A stretch of 64,000 nt of DNA from Halalkalicoccus sp. CGA53 (GCF_036429475.1 NZ_CP144125.1:310001-374000), one strand, 5' to 3'. Positions 18,587 through 27,609 are shown, numbered from the stretch's first letter. Made by a program: numbers and translations. Notes: a model not told the origin generated them from the letters alone.

Positions 18587-19663
18587 ATGAGTGAGCCGAG
18601 TCCCGAGGTCTACGAGCAGGGACGCGGGATGGACGCGCACAACGCGGTGATGCGTGGGATCCGCGCGGAGAAAGACCGTACCTACGACCCGCACGAGCCG
18701 ACGCGGGTCTGGGTCGACGAGGACAACACGCCCGACGGCGTCCGCGAGAGCCTCACGATCATCCTCAACACCGGCGGCTGCCGGTGGGCGCGTGCGGGCG
18801 GCTGTACGATGTGCGGCTACGTCGCCGAGTCGGTCGAGGGCGGTAGCGTGAGCCACGAGGCGCTCGTGGACCAGATCGACGTCTGTCTCGATCACGAGGC
18901 GGAACAGGCGGACGGATCCTGCGACCTCGTGAAGATCTACACCTCCGGGAGCTTCCTCGACGAGCGGGAGGTGCCAGCGGAGACGCGAGCGGCGATCGCG
19001 GAGACGTTCGCAGAGCGCGAGCGAATCGTCGTCGAGAGCCTCCCCGACTTCGTCGAGCGCGACCGGCTCGCGGACTTCAGGGAGAGAGGACTGGAGACGG
19101 ACGTCGCGATCGGTCTCGAGACCGCGACCGACCGGGTCAGACGCGACTGCGTTAACAAGTACTTCGCGTTCGCCGACTTCGAGGCGGCCTGTGCCGAGGC
19201 GGCCGCCATCGGCGCGGGCGTGAAGGCGTATCTCCTGCTGAAGCCGCCGTTTCTCACCGAACCGGAGGCGGTCTCCGACATGATCTCCTCGGTCGAGCGG
19301 TGTGCCGCGGTCGAGGGCTGTCACACCGTCTCGATGAACCCGTGTAACGTCCAGCGCTACACGATGGTCGACGAACTCTTCTTCCACGGCGGCTATCGTC
19401 CGCCGTGGCTCTGGTCGGTCGCACACGTCCTCCGCGAGACGGCGGACATCGACGCGCTGGTGATCTCGGACCCGGTCGGCCACGGCTCCGAGCGCGGCCC
19501 GCACAACTGTGGGGAGTGTGACGACCGGGTGCAGCGAGCGATCAAGGACTTCGATCTGCGACAGGAGCCGAGGGTCTTCGAGCAGGTCTCCTGTGCGTGT
19601 GAGGCGACCTGGGAGACGGTGATGGCCCACGAGACTGCCTACAACGCACCGCTCGCGCGGTAG
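18587..19663 (+). CDS. Archaeosine biosynthesis radical SAM protein RaSEA
   Basis: A 358-residue radical SAM protein. The [4Fe-4S]/SAM site is Cys65, Cys73 and Cys76 (GGCRWARAGGCTMCGY), a C-x7-C-x2-C spacing instead of the common C-x3-C-x2-C, which is characteristic of this family. Further marks are IYTSGSFLD, ESLPDF and GLETATD. RaSEA acts with ArcS to cleave the lysine adduct of preQ0-tRNA and release archaeosine. The C terminus holds extra Cys residues (HNCGECDD and CACEATW) that may bind a metal. The start at ATG 18587 follows the acidic gene. ArcS and TgtA are 12-16 kb away. Confidence 0.92.
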   Translation: MSEPSPEVYEQGRGMDAHNAVMRGIRAEKDRTYDPHEPTRVWVDEDNTPDGVRESLTIILNTGGCRWARAGGCTMCGYVAESVEGGSVSHEALVDQIDVCLDHEAEQADGSCDLVKIYTSGSFLDEREVPAETRAAIAETFAERERIVVESLPDFVERDRLADFRERGLETDVAIGLETATDRVRRDCVNKYFAFADFEAACAEAAAIGAGVKAYLLLKPPFLTEPEAVSDMISSVERCAAVEGCHTVSMNPCNVQRYTMVDELFFHGGYRPPWLWSVAHVLRETADIDALVISDPVGHGSERGPHNCGECDDRVQRAIKDFDLRQEPRVFEQVSCACEATWETVMAHETAYNAPLAR

Positions 19664-19773
19664 GGCACTCACATCGGTAATCCGAGCGGATTAAGCGGCA
19701 CATACCCGGTTTACTACGGTCATTAACGAAGTACCCCCTGGCTGTAGAGTGAGTCGCCGATACCAGGCAGACA

Positions 19774-19902
19774 ATGCCAGACGAGTCATCGAACGCAACA
19801 GACGAACCCGTCGTCCGCTCGAACGGGTGGTTCCTCATCCGGAACACCGAGGACCACACGCAGTGGCTCGCGACCGACTCGCCCGTCGAGGTCCGCAGGT
19901 AG
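19774..19902 (+). CDS. 42-residue small protein
   Basis: A short frame from ATG 19774 to TAG 19902 encodes 42 residues. The first 14 are polar and acidic (MPDESSNATDEPVV); the rest is compact and aromatic (RSNGWFLIRNTEDHTQWLATD, then SPVEVRR). Amino-acid content and codon bias fit real haloarchaeal coding sequence. It lies alone between RaSEA and purQ, behind a stretch with AT-rich hexamers (gattaa, tttacta, cattaacg) that could hold a promoter. It resembles the tiny conserved proteins common in Halobacteria; no function is evident. Confidence 0.6.
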   Translation: MPDESSNATDEPVVRSNGWFLIRNTEDHTQWLATDSPVEVRR

Positions 19903-19972
19903 CTCGACCGGCGTCGTTCGCGCCCACGGACGGCGCCGTATCGCCCGCTCACGCGGCGTGAGTCGTAGCCGA

Positions 19973-20653
19973 CTAGCTCTCCGCGAAGCCCCGGAGGACG
20001 CCCGCGCCGTCGGTGCGTCCGAGCTCCGGGAGCGTCGCCCGCTCGGGATGTGGCATGAGCACCGCGACTCGCTCCGATTCGCCGACGACGCCCGCGACGT
20101 TCCCCGCCGACCCGTTCGGGTTCGCCGCGGGGGTCACCGCTCCATCCCGATCGCAGTACCGAAAGAGGATCCTCCCCTCGCGCTCGAGCGTCGCGAGCTC
20201 TCCGTCCGTGGCCTCGAACCGTCCCTCTCCGTGGGCGATCGGGAGCTCGATCACCTCCCCCTCCTCGTAGGCGCGCGTCCACGGCGTCTCCGCGTTCTCG
20301 ACGCGGAGGAAGACCGGTTCGCACTGAAAGCGCGCGCTCTCGTTGACGGTGAAGGTGCCCGGGGTGAGCCCGGACTCGCAGCCGATCTGTGCGCCGTTGC
20401 AGACGCCGAGCATCGGCACCCCGTCCGAGACCGCCTCGCGGACCTCGTCCATGATCGGGGTTCGGGCGGCCATCGCGCCCGCTCTGAGGTAGTCACCGTA
20501 GGAGAAGCCGCCCGGAAGCAGGACGCCCGTCGTGTCCCCGGGGAGGCCGTCCTCGTACCAGACGAGGTCGGCGTCGATCCCGAGGTGGGCGAGCGCCTGC
20601 GCCGCGTCCCGGTCGCAGTTCGACCCGCCGAAGCGGACGATGGCGACCGTCAT
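19973..20653 (-). CDS. purQ: Phosphoribosylformylglycinamidine synthase subunit PurQ
   Basis: A 226-residue class I glutamine amidotransferase subunit. The nucleophile Cys is in GVCNGAQIG, the oxyanion region in LPGGFSYGDYLRAG, and the catalytic His-x-Glu in MPHPERA. PurQ supplies ammonia to PurL for conversion of FGAR to FGAM in purine synthesis. It overlaps purS by 4 bp (20650-20653) and is the last gene of purC-purS-purQ; purL is not in the window. Confidence 0.95.
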   Translation of the reverse strand: MTVAIVRFGGSNCDRDAAQALAHLGIDADLVWYEDGLPGDTTGVLLPGGFSYGDYLRAGAMAARTPIMDEVREAVSDGVPMLGVCNGAQIGCESGLTPGTFTVNESARFQCEPVFLRVENAETPWTRAYEEGEVIELPIAHGEGRFEATDGELATLEREGRILFRYCDRDGAVTPAANPNGSAGNVAGVVGESERVAVLMPHPERATLPELGRTDGAGVLRGFAES

Positions 20654-20904
20654 CTCGACCGACTGACCTCGATATCGTAGTCGTGGATCGTCGGGTTCGC
20701 GAGCAGTCGCTCGGCCATCTCCCGGGCGCGGCGCTCGGCCGCCTCCCCCGAGTCGGCCTCGAGGTCGATCTCGAAGACGTCGGCAGCGCGCAGCGCTTCG
20801 AGGTCGAACTCCAGGCGTTCGAGCGCCCGTCTGGTGGTCTCGGCCTCCGGGTCGAGCACTCCCGACTTCAGCCGGACCGTCACGGTCGCGGTGTACGCCG
20901 TCAT
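20650..20904 (-). CDS. purS: Phosphoribosylformylglycinamidine synthase subunit PurS
   Basis: An 84-residue protein with the PurS start (YTATVTVRLKSGVLDPEAETTRRALERL) and the typical C-terminal ANPTIHDYDIEV. PurS bridges PurQ and PurL in the FGAM synthase complex. It starts at ATG 20904, overlaps purQ by ATGA, and lies 46 bp downstream of purC on the same strand. Confidence 0.93.
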   Translation of the reverse strand: MTAYTATVTVRLKSGVLDPEAETTRRALERLEFDLEALRAADVFEIDLEADSGEAAERRAREMAERLLANPTIHDYDIEVSRSR

Positions 20905-20950
20905 CGGTCGACAGAGAGGGATCGGTCGACAAAGCGCTTTTGGAACCCCT

Positions 20951-21964
20951 CTACAGGCCGTGTGCGCGCTCGACCGCACTGTCGATATCGGGCGCGTCGA
21001 ACCACTTCTCCCCGGTGTACGCGTTCGTCCCGGCGGCGTACAGCGCCGCCATCGCCCGAACGACCCCCTCGGGGAGGCTCTCGGGCTCGCGCTCACAGAG
21101 CGTCCGCCAGTCGGCGACGTCCTCGCGCTTCGCGCGGACCTTCGCGTCGTCGATCGCGGCGACCCACGCCTCCTGCTCGCGTTTGTGGTACTGCCTAATC
21201 ACCTCCTTAGAGATGCCCTTTCCCCGGTAGGAGAAGCGGTTCTCGTCGAACGTTCCGACCACGTCCGCGACGCGGACCTCCCCGTCGTAGTAGAGACACT
21301 CGATCTTCCCGTCCTCGTGGACGAGCCCCGCACGGTCGGCACGCTCGGTGACCACACGGTTGACCGACCGGGCGAGCTCGGAGAGTTCGTCGATATCGGC
21401 ACGCCCGGCGATCGCATCGGCCTCCTCCCGGTCGAGGTACCTGTCCGACTCCTCGTACTTCGTGGAGAACTCGACGATCGGTTCCTCCAGGTCGACCGCG
21501 TCCGCCGGCCACTCCTCGAACGAGAGGCCGTGATCGGCCGGCTCGCTCCGGCGTCTGAGGCTGGAGCCGACCGGGACGCGGTTGCGAAAGACGATCTCGA
21601 GCGGTACCAGGAAGTTCTCTCCCGCCGCCGCGTGGTACGCCTCGTAGTCGTACTCGCGGCCCTCGTGTGGGAGGTCGGGCACCTGCGTGAGGTCGATCGC
21701 CATCTCGGTCGGTGGTCCCCTCGCCCCGGCGAGCGCCCGTGCGCTCGCGCCGACGCCGCGGTAGTGTGTCGGGACGCCCTCGCTTTCGAGCCGTTCGAAG
21801 TTGAACGCGCCCATCGTACAGAGGCTCGCGCCCTTACCCGGGATCGGGTCGGGCATCGGTCCCCAGTCGAAGACGGAGTAGGCGTCGGTGAAGACGAACG
21901 CACCCCGACCCAGTTCCTCGGAGGTCGGCTCCCGGTCGACCCGGAACTCCTTGACGCTCGTCAC
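20951..21964 (-). CDS. purC: SAICAR synthase PurC
   Basis: A 337-residue PurC that joins aspartate to CAIR with ATP in purine synthesis. Visible are the N-terminal [24 protein letters not shown] segment, [33 protein letters not shown], the [13 protein letters not shown] segment and the [15 protein letters not shown] segment, all typical of the SAICAR synthase fold. I start it at GTG 21964, because upstream sequence in frame lacks an ATG and loses family resemblance. It is the first gene of purC-purS-purQ. Confidence 0.92.
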   Translation of the reverse strand: MTSVKEFRVDREPTSEELGRGAFVFTDAYSVFDWGPMPDPIPGKGASLCTMGAFNFERLESEGVPTHYRGVGASARALAGARGPPTEMAIDLTQVPDLPHEGREYDYEAYHAAAGENFLVPLEIVFRNRVPVGSSLRRRSEPADHGLSFEEWPADAVDLEEPIVEFSTKYEESDRYLDREEADAIAGRADIDELSELARSVNRVVTERADRAGLVHEDGKIECLYYDGEVRVADVVGTFDENRFSYRGKGISKEVIRQYHKREQEAWVAAIDDAKVRAKREDVADWRTLCEREPESLPEGVVRAMAALYAAGTNAYTGEKWFDAPDIDSAVERAHGL

Positions 21965-22117
21965 GCGCCCGTCTCCACGAGGGGGTCGTCCCTCCGGTCG
22001 ACCGATCCGCACCTCGTCTGCCAGCGGTTCATGTCCGTTCCTCCCTACCGCCGGGACAAGAAGGTTTCCGACCGCGGGCGAGGGAACTGTTATCACACGT
22101 CGCTCCGTGGAGCGACC

Positions 22118-22351
22118 ATGGCAGAAGCCTACGTACACGTGATCGTCGACCCCGGCGCGGTCTCGCGGGCCGCCTCGGCCATCTCCGAACTGGAGTCGGC
22201 CGCCTCCGTCCACGTCGTGACCGGCGAGTACGACGTCATCGCACGGCTCGAACTGGAGGACGTGAGTGACCTCCCGACGGTCGTCGCCGAGGAGATCCAC
22301 CCGATCACCGGCGTGATCGACACGGTGACGAGCCTCGCGTTCGAGCGCTGA
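22118..22351 (+). CDS. RAM-only Lrp/AsnC-type protein
   Basis: A 77-residue protein made only of the RAM ligand-binding domain of Lrp/AsnC regulators ([22 protein letters not shown], then [15 protein letters not shown]); there is no DNA-binding helix-turn-helix. Such stand-alone domains bind amino acids or other small effectors and assemble into dimers or rings. A ttatca element lies about 27 nt upstream. It may act with full-length Lrp proteins or with the nearby enzymes; two more such genes are at 32861 and 35777. Confidence 0.85.
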   Translation: MAEAYVHVIVDPGAVSRAASAISELESAASVHVVTGEYDVIARLELEDVSDLPTVVAEEIHPITGVIDTVTSLAFER

Positions 22352-22395
22352 CGGGCAGACGCGGGACTTTTCGCCACCGCGACCCGGACTCTGGT

Positions 22396-23145
22396 ATGGA
22401 CGACCCTCTCGACCGGCTGGCGGACGCGATCCTCGACGGAAAGGAGACGGTCGTGCTCACCGGCGCCGGGGTGAGCACCGCCTCCGGCATCCCCGACTTC
22501 CGGGGCGAGGGCGGCATCTGGGGCCGGGAGTTCGATCCAGCCTCCTTCCACCGACGCCGCTTCGATCGCGATCCGGAGGGGTTCTGGGACGACCGCCTCA
22601 GACTCCACGAGCGTCTCTTTCCCGAGGAGGTCGCGCCGAACGCCGCGCACGAAGCGCTCGCGACCCTCGAATCGAACGGGCACCTCGACGCCGTGATCAC
22701 GCAGAACACCGACGGGCTGCACGCTGCGGCCGGGTCGGGCACCGTAATCGAACTCCACGGGAACGCCGCGCGGGTCGTCTGTGAGTCCTGTGGGGATCGC
22801 TCGTCCGCCGACGAGGCCTTCGAGTGCGTCCGAGCGGGCGGGTCGCCTCCCACCTGTCCCTGTGGCGGCGTCCACAAACCCGACGTGGTGCTCTTCGGGG
22901 AGTCCCTGCCGCGGGAGGCGATCGAACGGGCACGGGGATACGCGACCGACTGCGACGTCTTCCTCGCGATCGGCTCCTCGTTGACCGTCGAACCCGCGGC
23001 CTCGCTGCCCCGGATCGCCTCGCGGAACGGCGCGTTCTGTGCGGTCGTCAACCTCGAACGGACCCCGATGAGCGGCCGGGCCGACCTCGACCTCCGGGCG
23101 GACGTCACCGAGGTGCTCCCGGCGCTCTCCGCGGGGCTCCGGTGA
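22396..23145 (+). CDS. Sir2-family NAD-dependent protein deacylase
   Basis: A 249-residue sirtuin. NAD-binding motifs [15 protein letters not shown] (from residue 23) and QNTDGLH are intact, the catalytic His is 121 (ELHGN), and the zinc site is Cys129/Cys132 with Cys154/Cys156. It would remove acyl groups from lysines using NAD, for example from chromatin or metabolic proteins. It lies 44 bp after the RAM-only gene and 45 bp before cofH. Confidence 0.93.
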   Translation: MDDPLDRLADAILDGKETVVLTGAGVSTASGIPDFRGEGGIWGREFDPASFHRRRFDRDPEGFWDDRLRLHERLFPEEVAPNAAHEALATLESNGHLDAVITQNTDGLHAAAGSGTVIELHGNAARVVCESCGDRSSADEAFECVRAGGSPPTCPCGGVHKPDVVLFGESLPREAIERARGYATDCDVFLAIGSSLTVEPAASLPRIASRNGAFCAVVNLERTPMSGRADLDLRADVTEVLPALSAGLR

Positions 23146-23158
23146 CCGGTACCGACCG

Positions 23159-23166
23159 CTTTTTAT
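23159..23166 (+). promoter_or_regulatory. TATA-like promoter of cofH
   Basis: ctttttat is centred about 28 nt before the ATG at 23191, as expected for a leaderless message. Confidence 0.5.
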
Positions 23167-23190
23167 CCGGGCGACGGGAACGGGCGGGCA

Positions 23191-24558
23191 ATGGCCCGAT
23201 CGGTCGTTCCCGTGGACGTTCCGCGCGAACGCTTTCGCTTCTCTCACCTCCCGGAGAGCGAGCAGTCCTTCGAGAACGCGCTCGCGAAGGCCCGGTCGGG
23301 CGAGCGGCTCGACGTCGAGGACGGGGTCGCGCTGCTCACCACGGGGACCGGGTTCGACGGGATCGACGTCGAGCGAAAGGAGGCGGTGCTCGAGGTCGCG
23401 GACACCCGACGCGCGGAGACGGTCGGCGACGAGGTCACGTTCGTCGCGAACCTGAACAACAACGTCACGACCGCCTGCGACACGGGCTGTCTCTTCTGTA
23501 ACTTCAAGGACACGGCGAGCTACTTCGAGACGGACTCGGAGACGGACCACGACGGCTTCACGAAGACGCCCGCGGAGTCGCGCGAGATCGTCGAGGACGC
23601 TCTCGATCTCGGGATCTACGAGGTCTGTTCGGTCTCGGGACTGCACCCCGCGCTCTCGCTCGACGGGGAACACAGGGAGCTGCTCGCCGCTCGCGGGCCG
23701 GATCCGACGATCCACTCCAAACCGCCAGAGCGGTACGCGACCGATCCGGGGACCTACTGCGAGCAGATCGAGGCGATGAGCGTCGACGAGGTGCACGTCC
23801 ACTCGATGACGCCCGAGGAGGCCGCCCACGCGAGGCGGGGCACGGAGTGGAGCTACGAGGAGGTCTTCCGACGGCTGAAACGCGCCGGGCTCGACTCCGT
23901 ACCGGGGACCGCCGCGGAGATCCTCGTCGACGAGGTACGCGAGGTGATCTGTCCGACGAAGATCAGCTCGCGAGAGTGGATCGAGGCGATGGAGGCGGCC
24001 GCGGCGGTCGGCCTCGACACCACGGCGACGATCATGTACGGCCACGTCGAGAACGAACGCCACCGGGTCGTACACCTCGACCGGATCAGGGAGCTCCAGG
24101 ACCGAACGGGCGCGATCACCGAGTTCGTCCCGCTCTCGTTCGTCCACGAGAACACACCACTCTACCGGCGAGGACTGGTCGACGGCGGGGCGAGCCACCA
24201 CGAGGACGAACTGCTGATCTCGGTCTCCCGGCTCTACCTCGACAACGTCGAGAACGTCCAGTCGAGCTGGGTGAAGTACGGCGACAACGGTGGGCTCAGG
24301 ATGCTCACCTGCGGCGCAAACGACTACATGGGGACGATCCTCTCCGAAGAGATCACGAAGCGCGCCGGCGGTGCCCACGGCGAGTTCCGCTCCTTTACCG
24401 ACTACGTCGAGGCGATCACGTCGATCGGGCGAACTCCGGTCGAGCGCTCGACGGACTACCGGACGAGGCGCCGGATCGACGTGGATAGCCCGCCGTTCGG
24501 ACCGACGCTCGGCCCGCGCGCCGACGGCACGCCGATGGTTCCCGATCCCCAGGTATAG
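23191..24558 (+). CDS. cofH: Fo synthase subunit CofH
   Basis: A 455-residue radical SAM enzyme. Cys96, Cys100 and Cys103 (CDTGCLFC) bind the [4Fe-4S] cluster. Family marks include YEVCSVSGLHP, HVHSMTPEEA, GTAAEILVDEVR and TATIMYGHVE. CofH joins tyrosine with the pyrimidine precursor, and CofG then closes the deazaflavin ring to give Fo, the chromophore of coenzyme F420. The protein is longer than many bacterial CofH, mainly at the N terminus (about 90 residues before the cluster). cofG and cofC lie 2-5 kb downstream. Confidence 0.94.
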   Translation: MARSVVPVDVPRERFRFSHLPESEQSFENALAKARSGERLDVEDGVALLTTGTGFDGIDVERKEAVLEVADTRRAETVGDEVTFVANLNNNVTTACDTGCLFCNFKDTASYFETDSETDHDGFTKTPAESREIVEDALDLGIYEVCSVSGLHPALSLDGEHRELLAARGPDPTIHSKPPERYATDPGTYCEQIEAMSVDEVHVHSMTPEEAAHARRGTEWSYEEVFRRLKRAGLDSVPGTAAEILVDEVREVICPTKISSREWIEAMEAAAAVGLDTTATIMYGHVENERHRVVHLDRIRELQDRTGAITEFVPLSFVHENTPLYRRGLVDGGASHHEDELLISVSRLYLDNVENVQSSWVKYGDNGGLRMLTCGANDYMGTILSEEITKRAGGAHGEFRSFTDYVEAITSIGRTPVERSTDYRTRRRIDVDSPPFGPTLGPRADGTPMVPDPQV

Positions 24559-24640
24559 ATTTTAGCTACGCTCGTTGCAGGTCTATGGAGGCGAACCGAT
24601 ATCACCGGTCCCTGGGTGCCGGTATCGGCAGAACGGACCG

Positions 24641-24656
24641 AATATATATTTTTTCA
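24641..24656 (+). promoter_or_regulatory. Strong AT-rich promoter of the Tat protein gene
   Basis: aatatatattttttca stands out in very GC-rich DNA. A start of transcription near 24670 would leave a leader of about 70 nt before the ATG at 24741. Confidence 0.5.
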
Positions 24657-24740
24657 GTTATTTATTGTATTGCAGGCAATCAGGATTTGTTCCTCTGTGC
24701 TGTCAGTGTCACCCGCACCGGTACGACGGTGTGATCCGTT

Positions 24741-25463
24741 ATGACACGAGACAACGAAGCAGACGACTCGACGCGACGAACCGTGCTGAAAACGCTCGCG
24801 GCCGCCGGGGTAGCCGGCACCGGTATCGCGGGGGCGAGCGGCTCGGCTGCAGCGCAGGGCCAGCGGAGCGGGAGTTACCGTAACCGGCTTCGGTTCGAGG
24901 GTCCAGTCGTTACGGACGAAGACGGGTTTGACGACGATCAACGTGGGGAGGTCCTCGACACGTGGACGGGCGAGTTCGTTGAGGACAATCCGCTCGGTGC
25001 GGACGAGGGTGCAGATGGAACGTTCGACGGCAGGCTGGACATCACCGGTCTCGATGTAGTCGGCGAGGACGAGATCGACTTCGACGAGGAAGTCATCGAT
25101 CCCGCCGACGATGATGACACGACCGGACTCTACCTGGTAGCGAGCGGTCGGCTGCAGGGTCGACTCTCGGAGAACCCCACGACCCAGATCAACGAGACCT
25201 TCGACATCGTCATCGGTCTGTTGGAGGAGGTCATCCAACTTCTGGAGGACCTCCTCGAAGGGCTCGTTGGGGATGACAACGGTCTCCTCGACCCGGAGGA
25301 AGGCGAGTGTCCGATCCTCACCCTCGATGTCGGTCCGATCTTCCTCGACCTCCTCGGACTGCAGGTCGACCTGTCGCGAATCGAACTCGACATCACGGCC
25401 GTCGCCGGCGAGGGGAACCTGCTGGGGAACCTGCTCTGTGCGGTCGCAAATCTCCTCAACTAA
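24741..25463 (+). CDS. Tat-exported acidic protein of unknown function
   Basis: A 240-residue protein with a twin-arginine signal (STRRTVLKTLAAAGVAGTGIAG, cleavage probably near ASGSAAAQG), so it is exported folded. There is no lipobox Cys. The mature part is very acidic (EEVIDPADDDDTTG). Its C-terminal 60 residues (CPILTLDVGPIFLDLLGL, then VDLSRIELDITAVAGEG and NLLGNLLCAVANLLN) form a hydrophobic, beta-rich module that I remember from many secreted bacterial and haloarchaeal proteins, with two Cys that may pair. Its AT-rich promoter and looser codon use suggest recent spread. Confidence 0.75.
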   Translation: MTRDNEADDSTRRTVLKTLAAAGVAGTGIAGASGSAAAQGQRSGSYRNRLRFEGPVVTDEDGFDDDQRGEVLDTWTGEFVEDNPLGADEGADGTFDGRLDITGLDVVGEDEIDFDEEVIDPADDDDTTGLYLVASGRLQGRLSENPTTQINETFDIVIGLLEEVIQLLEDLLEGLVGDDNGLLDPEEGECPILTLDVGPIFLDLLGLQVDLSRIELDITAVAGEGNLLGNLLCAVANLLN

Positions 25464-25550
25464 ACGGGCGTTTGACCCCCAATCTGCTTTTTCGTGTGCA
25501 TTGGACCGCCACAGAAGACCTATTCCCGATAGCGCCCCGCACTCCCACTG

Positions 25551-26108
25551 ATGATGAACACCACCCACGGGGCCGTCGGCGCGGCGATGGCGTCCGTGGT
25601 GGTCCTCCTCTCTCCCGCCTTCGCGACGGCTGCGGCGGTCGGCGCGATCGCGGGGAGCCTCCTCCCCGACGTCGACCTCTTCGTCGGCGAGCACCGCCGG
25701 ACGCTTCACTACCCCGTCCTCGGGTGGTCCGTCGCGCTCCCGGCACTCGGGTTGGCCGCGCTCGTCCCCTCCCCCGCGAGCGTTGTGATCGGGTTCTTCC
25801 TCCTCGGCCTCGCGGTGCACTCGACGATGGACGCCTTCGGCGCCGGAACCGAGGTCCGACCGTGGGAGGCGACCTCGGACCGAGGGGTCTACGCCCACGT
25901 GCCCGGGACCTGGCTCCGCGCGCGGCGGTGGGTCCGTTACGACGGCGCGCCCGAAGACCTCGCGCTCTGTGCGCTCGCCTCGCTCCCGGCCGTTCTGCTC
26001 TTCGACGGGGTGATCCGCTGGCTCGTCCTCGGCGGTCTCCTGCTCTCGGTCCCCTACACAGTGTTCAGGAAACGGATCCCGGAGATCGAAGCCCGGCTCC
26101 TGGAATGA
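25551..26108 (+). CDS. YdjM/DUF457-like membrane-bound metal-dependent hydrolase
   Basis: A 185-residue membrane protein with about four helices. The family's metal-type motif is visible as NTTHGAVGAAMAS, then GSLLPDVDLFVGEHRRTLHYP, and AVHSTMDAFGAGTE; these His and Asp residues are conserved in YdjM-type predicted hydrolases. The substrate is not known. It begins with ATG-ATG at 25551 and 25554; either may be used. It is not linked to its neighbours by overlap. Confidence 0.8.
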   Translation: MMNTTHGAVGAAMASVVVLLSPAFATAAAVGAIAGSLLPDVDLFVGEHRRTLHYPVLGWSVALPALGLAALVPSPASVVIGFFLLGLAVHSTMDAFGAGTEVRPWEATSDRGVYAHVPGTWLRARRWVRYDGAPEDLALCALASLPAVLLFDGVIRWLVLGGLLLSVPYTVFRKRIPEIEARLLE

Positions 26109-26144
26109 GCGTGCCTATACCTCGGCCGAACCCGAGTGTGACGT

Positions 26145-26417
26145 GTGAACCACCTCGTTCCCGCGGGCGAGGGACGCTGGCATCTCCCCCGGCACGCCCA
26201 GATCGTCGTCTACGACCGTCGGGAGCGCGAACTCCTCACGGTCTACGACTGCGCCGCCACCCAGAAGCCGCCCTCCGCACAGCTGCTGGGGTACCTCGTC
26301 CGGACCGACGCCGCAGCCGAGATGGAGCGGACTCCCACGGGCTACGTCGTCAAACTTCGTGAATCGGCGGTGCTCGAGTCCCAGGGTGCAGATCACTTTC
26401 GCATCACGGGACGGTGA
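26145..26417 (+). CDS. Small soluble protein of unknown function
   Basis: A 90-residue protein from GTG 26145. It has strand-like segments (AQIVVYDRRERELLTVYDC, GYVVKLRESAVLESQGADHFRI) and one central helix (SAQLLGYLVRTDAAAEM). There is no signal or membrane segment. It converges with cofG; the 61 bp between their stop codons are filled by a palindromic element. I do not recognise the family. Confidence 0.6.
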   Translation: MNHLVPAGEGRWHLPRHAQIVVYDRRERELLTVYDCAATQKPPSAQLLGYLVRTDAAAEMERTPTGYVVKLRESAVLESQGADHFRITGR

Positions 26418-26419
26418 CT

Positions 26420-26480
26420 CGTATGAACTGCTGTAGATCCGTACCGATCAGACCGGTAAAAAGTCACAGCAGTCCGTATC
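26420..26480. repeat. Palindromic element between convergent genes (copy 1)
   Basis: Arms CGTATGAACTGCTGT (26420-26434) and ACAGCAGTCCGTATC (26466-26480) are imperfect inverted copies around a 31-bp centre. It begins 3 bp after the stop of the upstream gene and runs into the stop codon of cofG. A 16-bp stretch (26466-26481, minus strand) is identical to the left arm of the element at 36008-36090. Confidence 0.7.
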
Positions 26481-27609
26481 AGGCGACGAGCGTCGCCTCG
26501 CCCGCGAGCACCCGGCGGTACCGTTCACCGCCGTCGTTCTCGGTACGAATAGCCCGTTCGATCCGACCGGAGAGCCAACGGTCGTCGGTCGCCGTTCCGC
26601 CGAGTTCCTCGGGAACGAACCGGTCGTAGACCGGCAGCCGCTCGCGCAGGGGGACGCCGGCCTCGTCGGCCAGCCGTTCGAGCTTCCGCAGCGCAGGCCA
26701 CCGGTACTCGGGGTTGATGTGGTCGTCGGTGATCGGCGAGACCCCGCCGAGGTCGTCGATCCCGCAGTCGAGGAGGTCCGCTACCGAGGCGAGGTTCGGC
26801 GGCGCCTGCACGGAGACCGACTCGGGGAGGACGTATCGTGCCATCGCGACCGCATCGCGGATCGTCTCGAGCTCCGGTGACCCGCCCCGCCAGCGGTCGT
26901 TCTCCACCACCGGCTGGACGATCACCTCCTGGATATGCCCGTACCGTTCGTTCAACTCTCGGATCGCGAGCAGGCTCTCGGCTCTGTCCCTCCGCCCCTC
27001 GCCGATCCCCACGAGGATCCCGGTGGTGAACGGCATCGCGAGTTCGCCCGCCGTGCGGATCGTCGCGAGGCGCTGTCCGGGGGTTTTCCTTCGTGGACCG
27101 GCGTGAGCTGCCACGTCGGCAGTCGTCTCGAGCATCACGCCCATGCTCGCGTTCACGTCGGCGACGAGCGCCATCTGCTCTCGGGTCTGGTCGCCCGGGT
27201 TCGAGTGCGGGAGTAGCCCCTCACTGAGCGCGATCTCGCACGCCTCGCGCAGATAGGAGTGGATCGAGTCGTGGCTCCACGTCGAGAGCCGTCGGTCGAT
27301 CTCCTCGTACCGGTCGTCGGGGTCGTCACCGAACGTAAAGAGCGCCTCCGTACAGCCGGTCTCCGCGCCCCGGCGACAGATCTCGCGGACCTCCTCCGGT
27401 GAGAGCAGGCTCGCCTCGCCCGGTGGGTCGAAGTACGTACAGTAGGTGCAGGTGTAGCGGCAGGCGGTCGTCAGCGGGACGAAGACGTTCTTCGCGACGG
27501 TGAGGCCGTCGGCGGGTTCGACGTCCTCCGGGGTGACCGAGAGCGCACGCCGGATCGCACGCTCGGAGAGCGAGAGGTCGACGCCGTACTCTGCGGCTCC
27601 GGGGATCAC
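26479..27609 (-). CDS. cofG: Fo synthase subunit CofG
   Basis: A 376-residue radical SAM enzyme. Cys50, Cys54 and Cys57 (CRYTCTYC) bind the cluster. TYFDPPGEASLLS, GDDPDDRYEEI, LPHSNPG and a GVSPITDDHINPEYRW motif identify CofG. It completes 8-hydroxy-5-deazaflavin (Fo) from the CofH product. Translation starts at GTG 27609; the long upstream extension in frame is antisense to the MFS gene and is not coding. It is divergent from the MFS gene. Confidence 0.94.
   Translation of the reverse strand: MIPGAAEYGVDLSLSERAIRRALSVTPEDVEPADGLTVAKNVFVPLTTACRYTCTYCTYFDPPGEASLLSPEEVREICRRGAETGCTEALFTFGDDPDDRYEEIDRRLSTWSHDSIHSYLREACEIALSEGLLPHSNPGDQTREQMALVADVNASMGVMLETTADVAAHAGPRRKTPGQRLATIRTAGELAMPFTTGILVGIGEGRRDRAESLLAIRELNERYGHIQEVIVQPVVENDRWRGGSPELETIRDAVAMARYVLPESVSVQAPPNLASVADLLDCGIDDLGGVSPITDDHINPEYRWPALRKLERLADEAGVPLRERLPVYDRFVPEELGGTATDDRWLSGRIERAIRTENDGGERYRRVLAGEATLVA

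Noticed and set aside
22129-24378. A 749-codon minus-strand frame across the Lrp, sirtuin and cofH genes
   Set aside because: It is a mirror of three clear genes and has no motif of its own.
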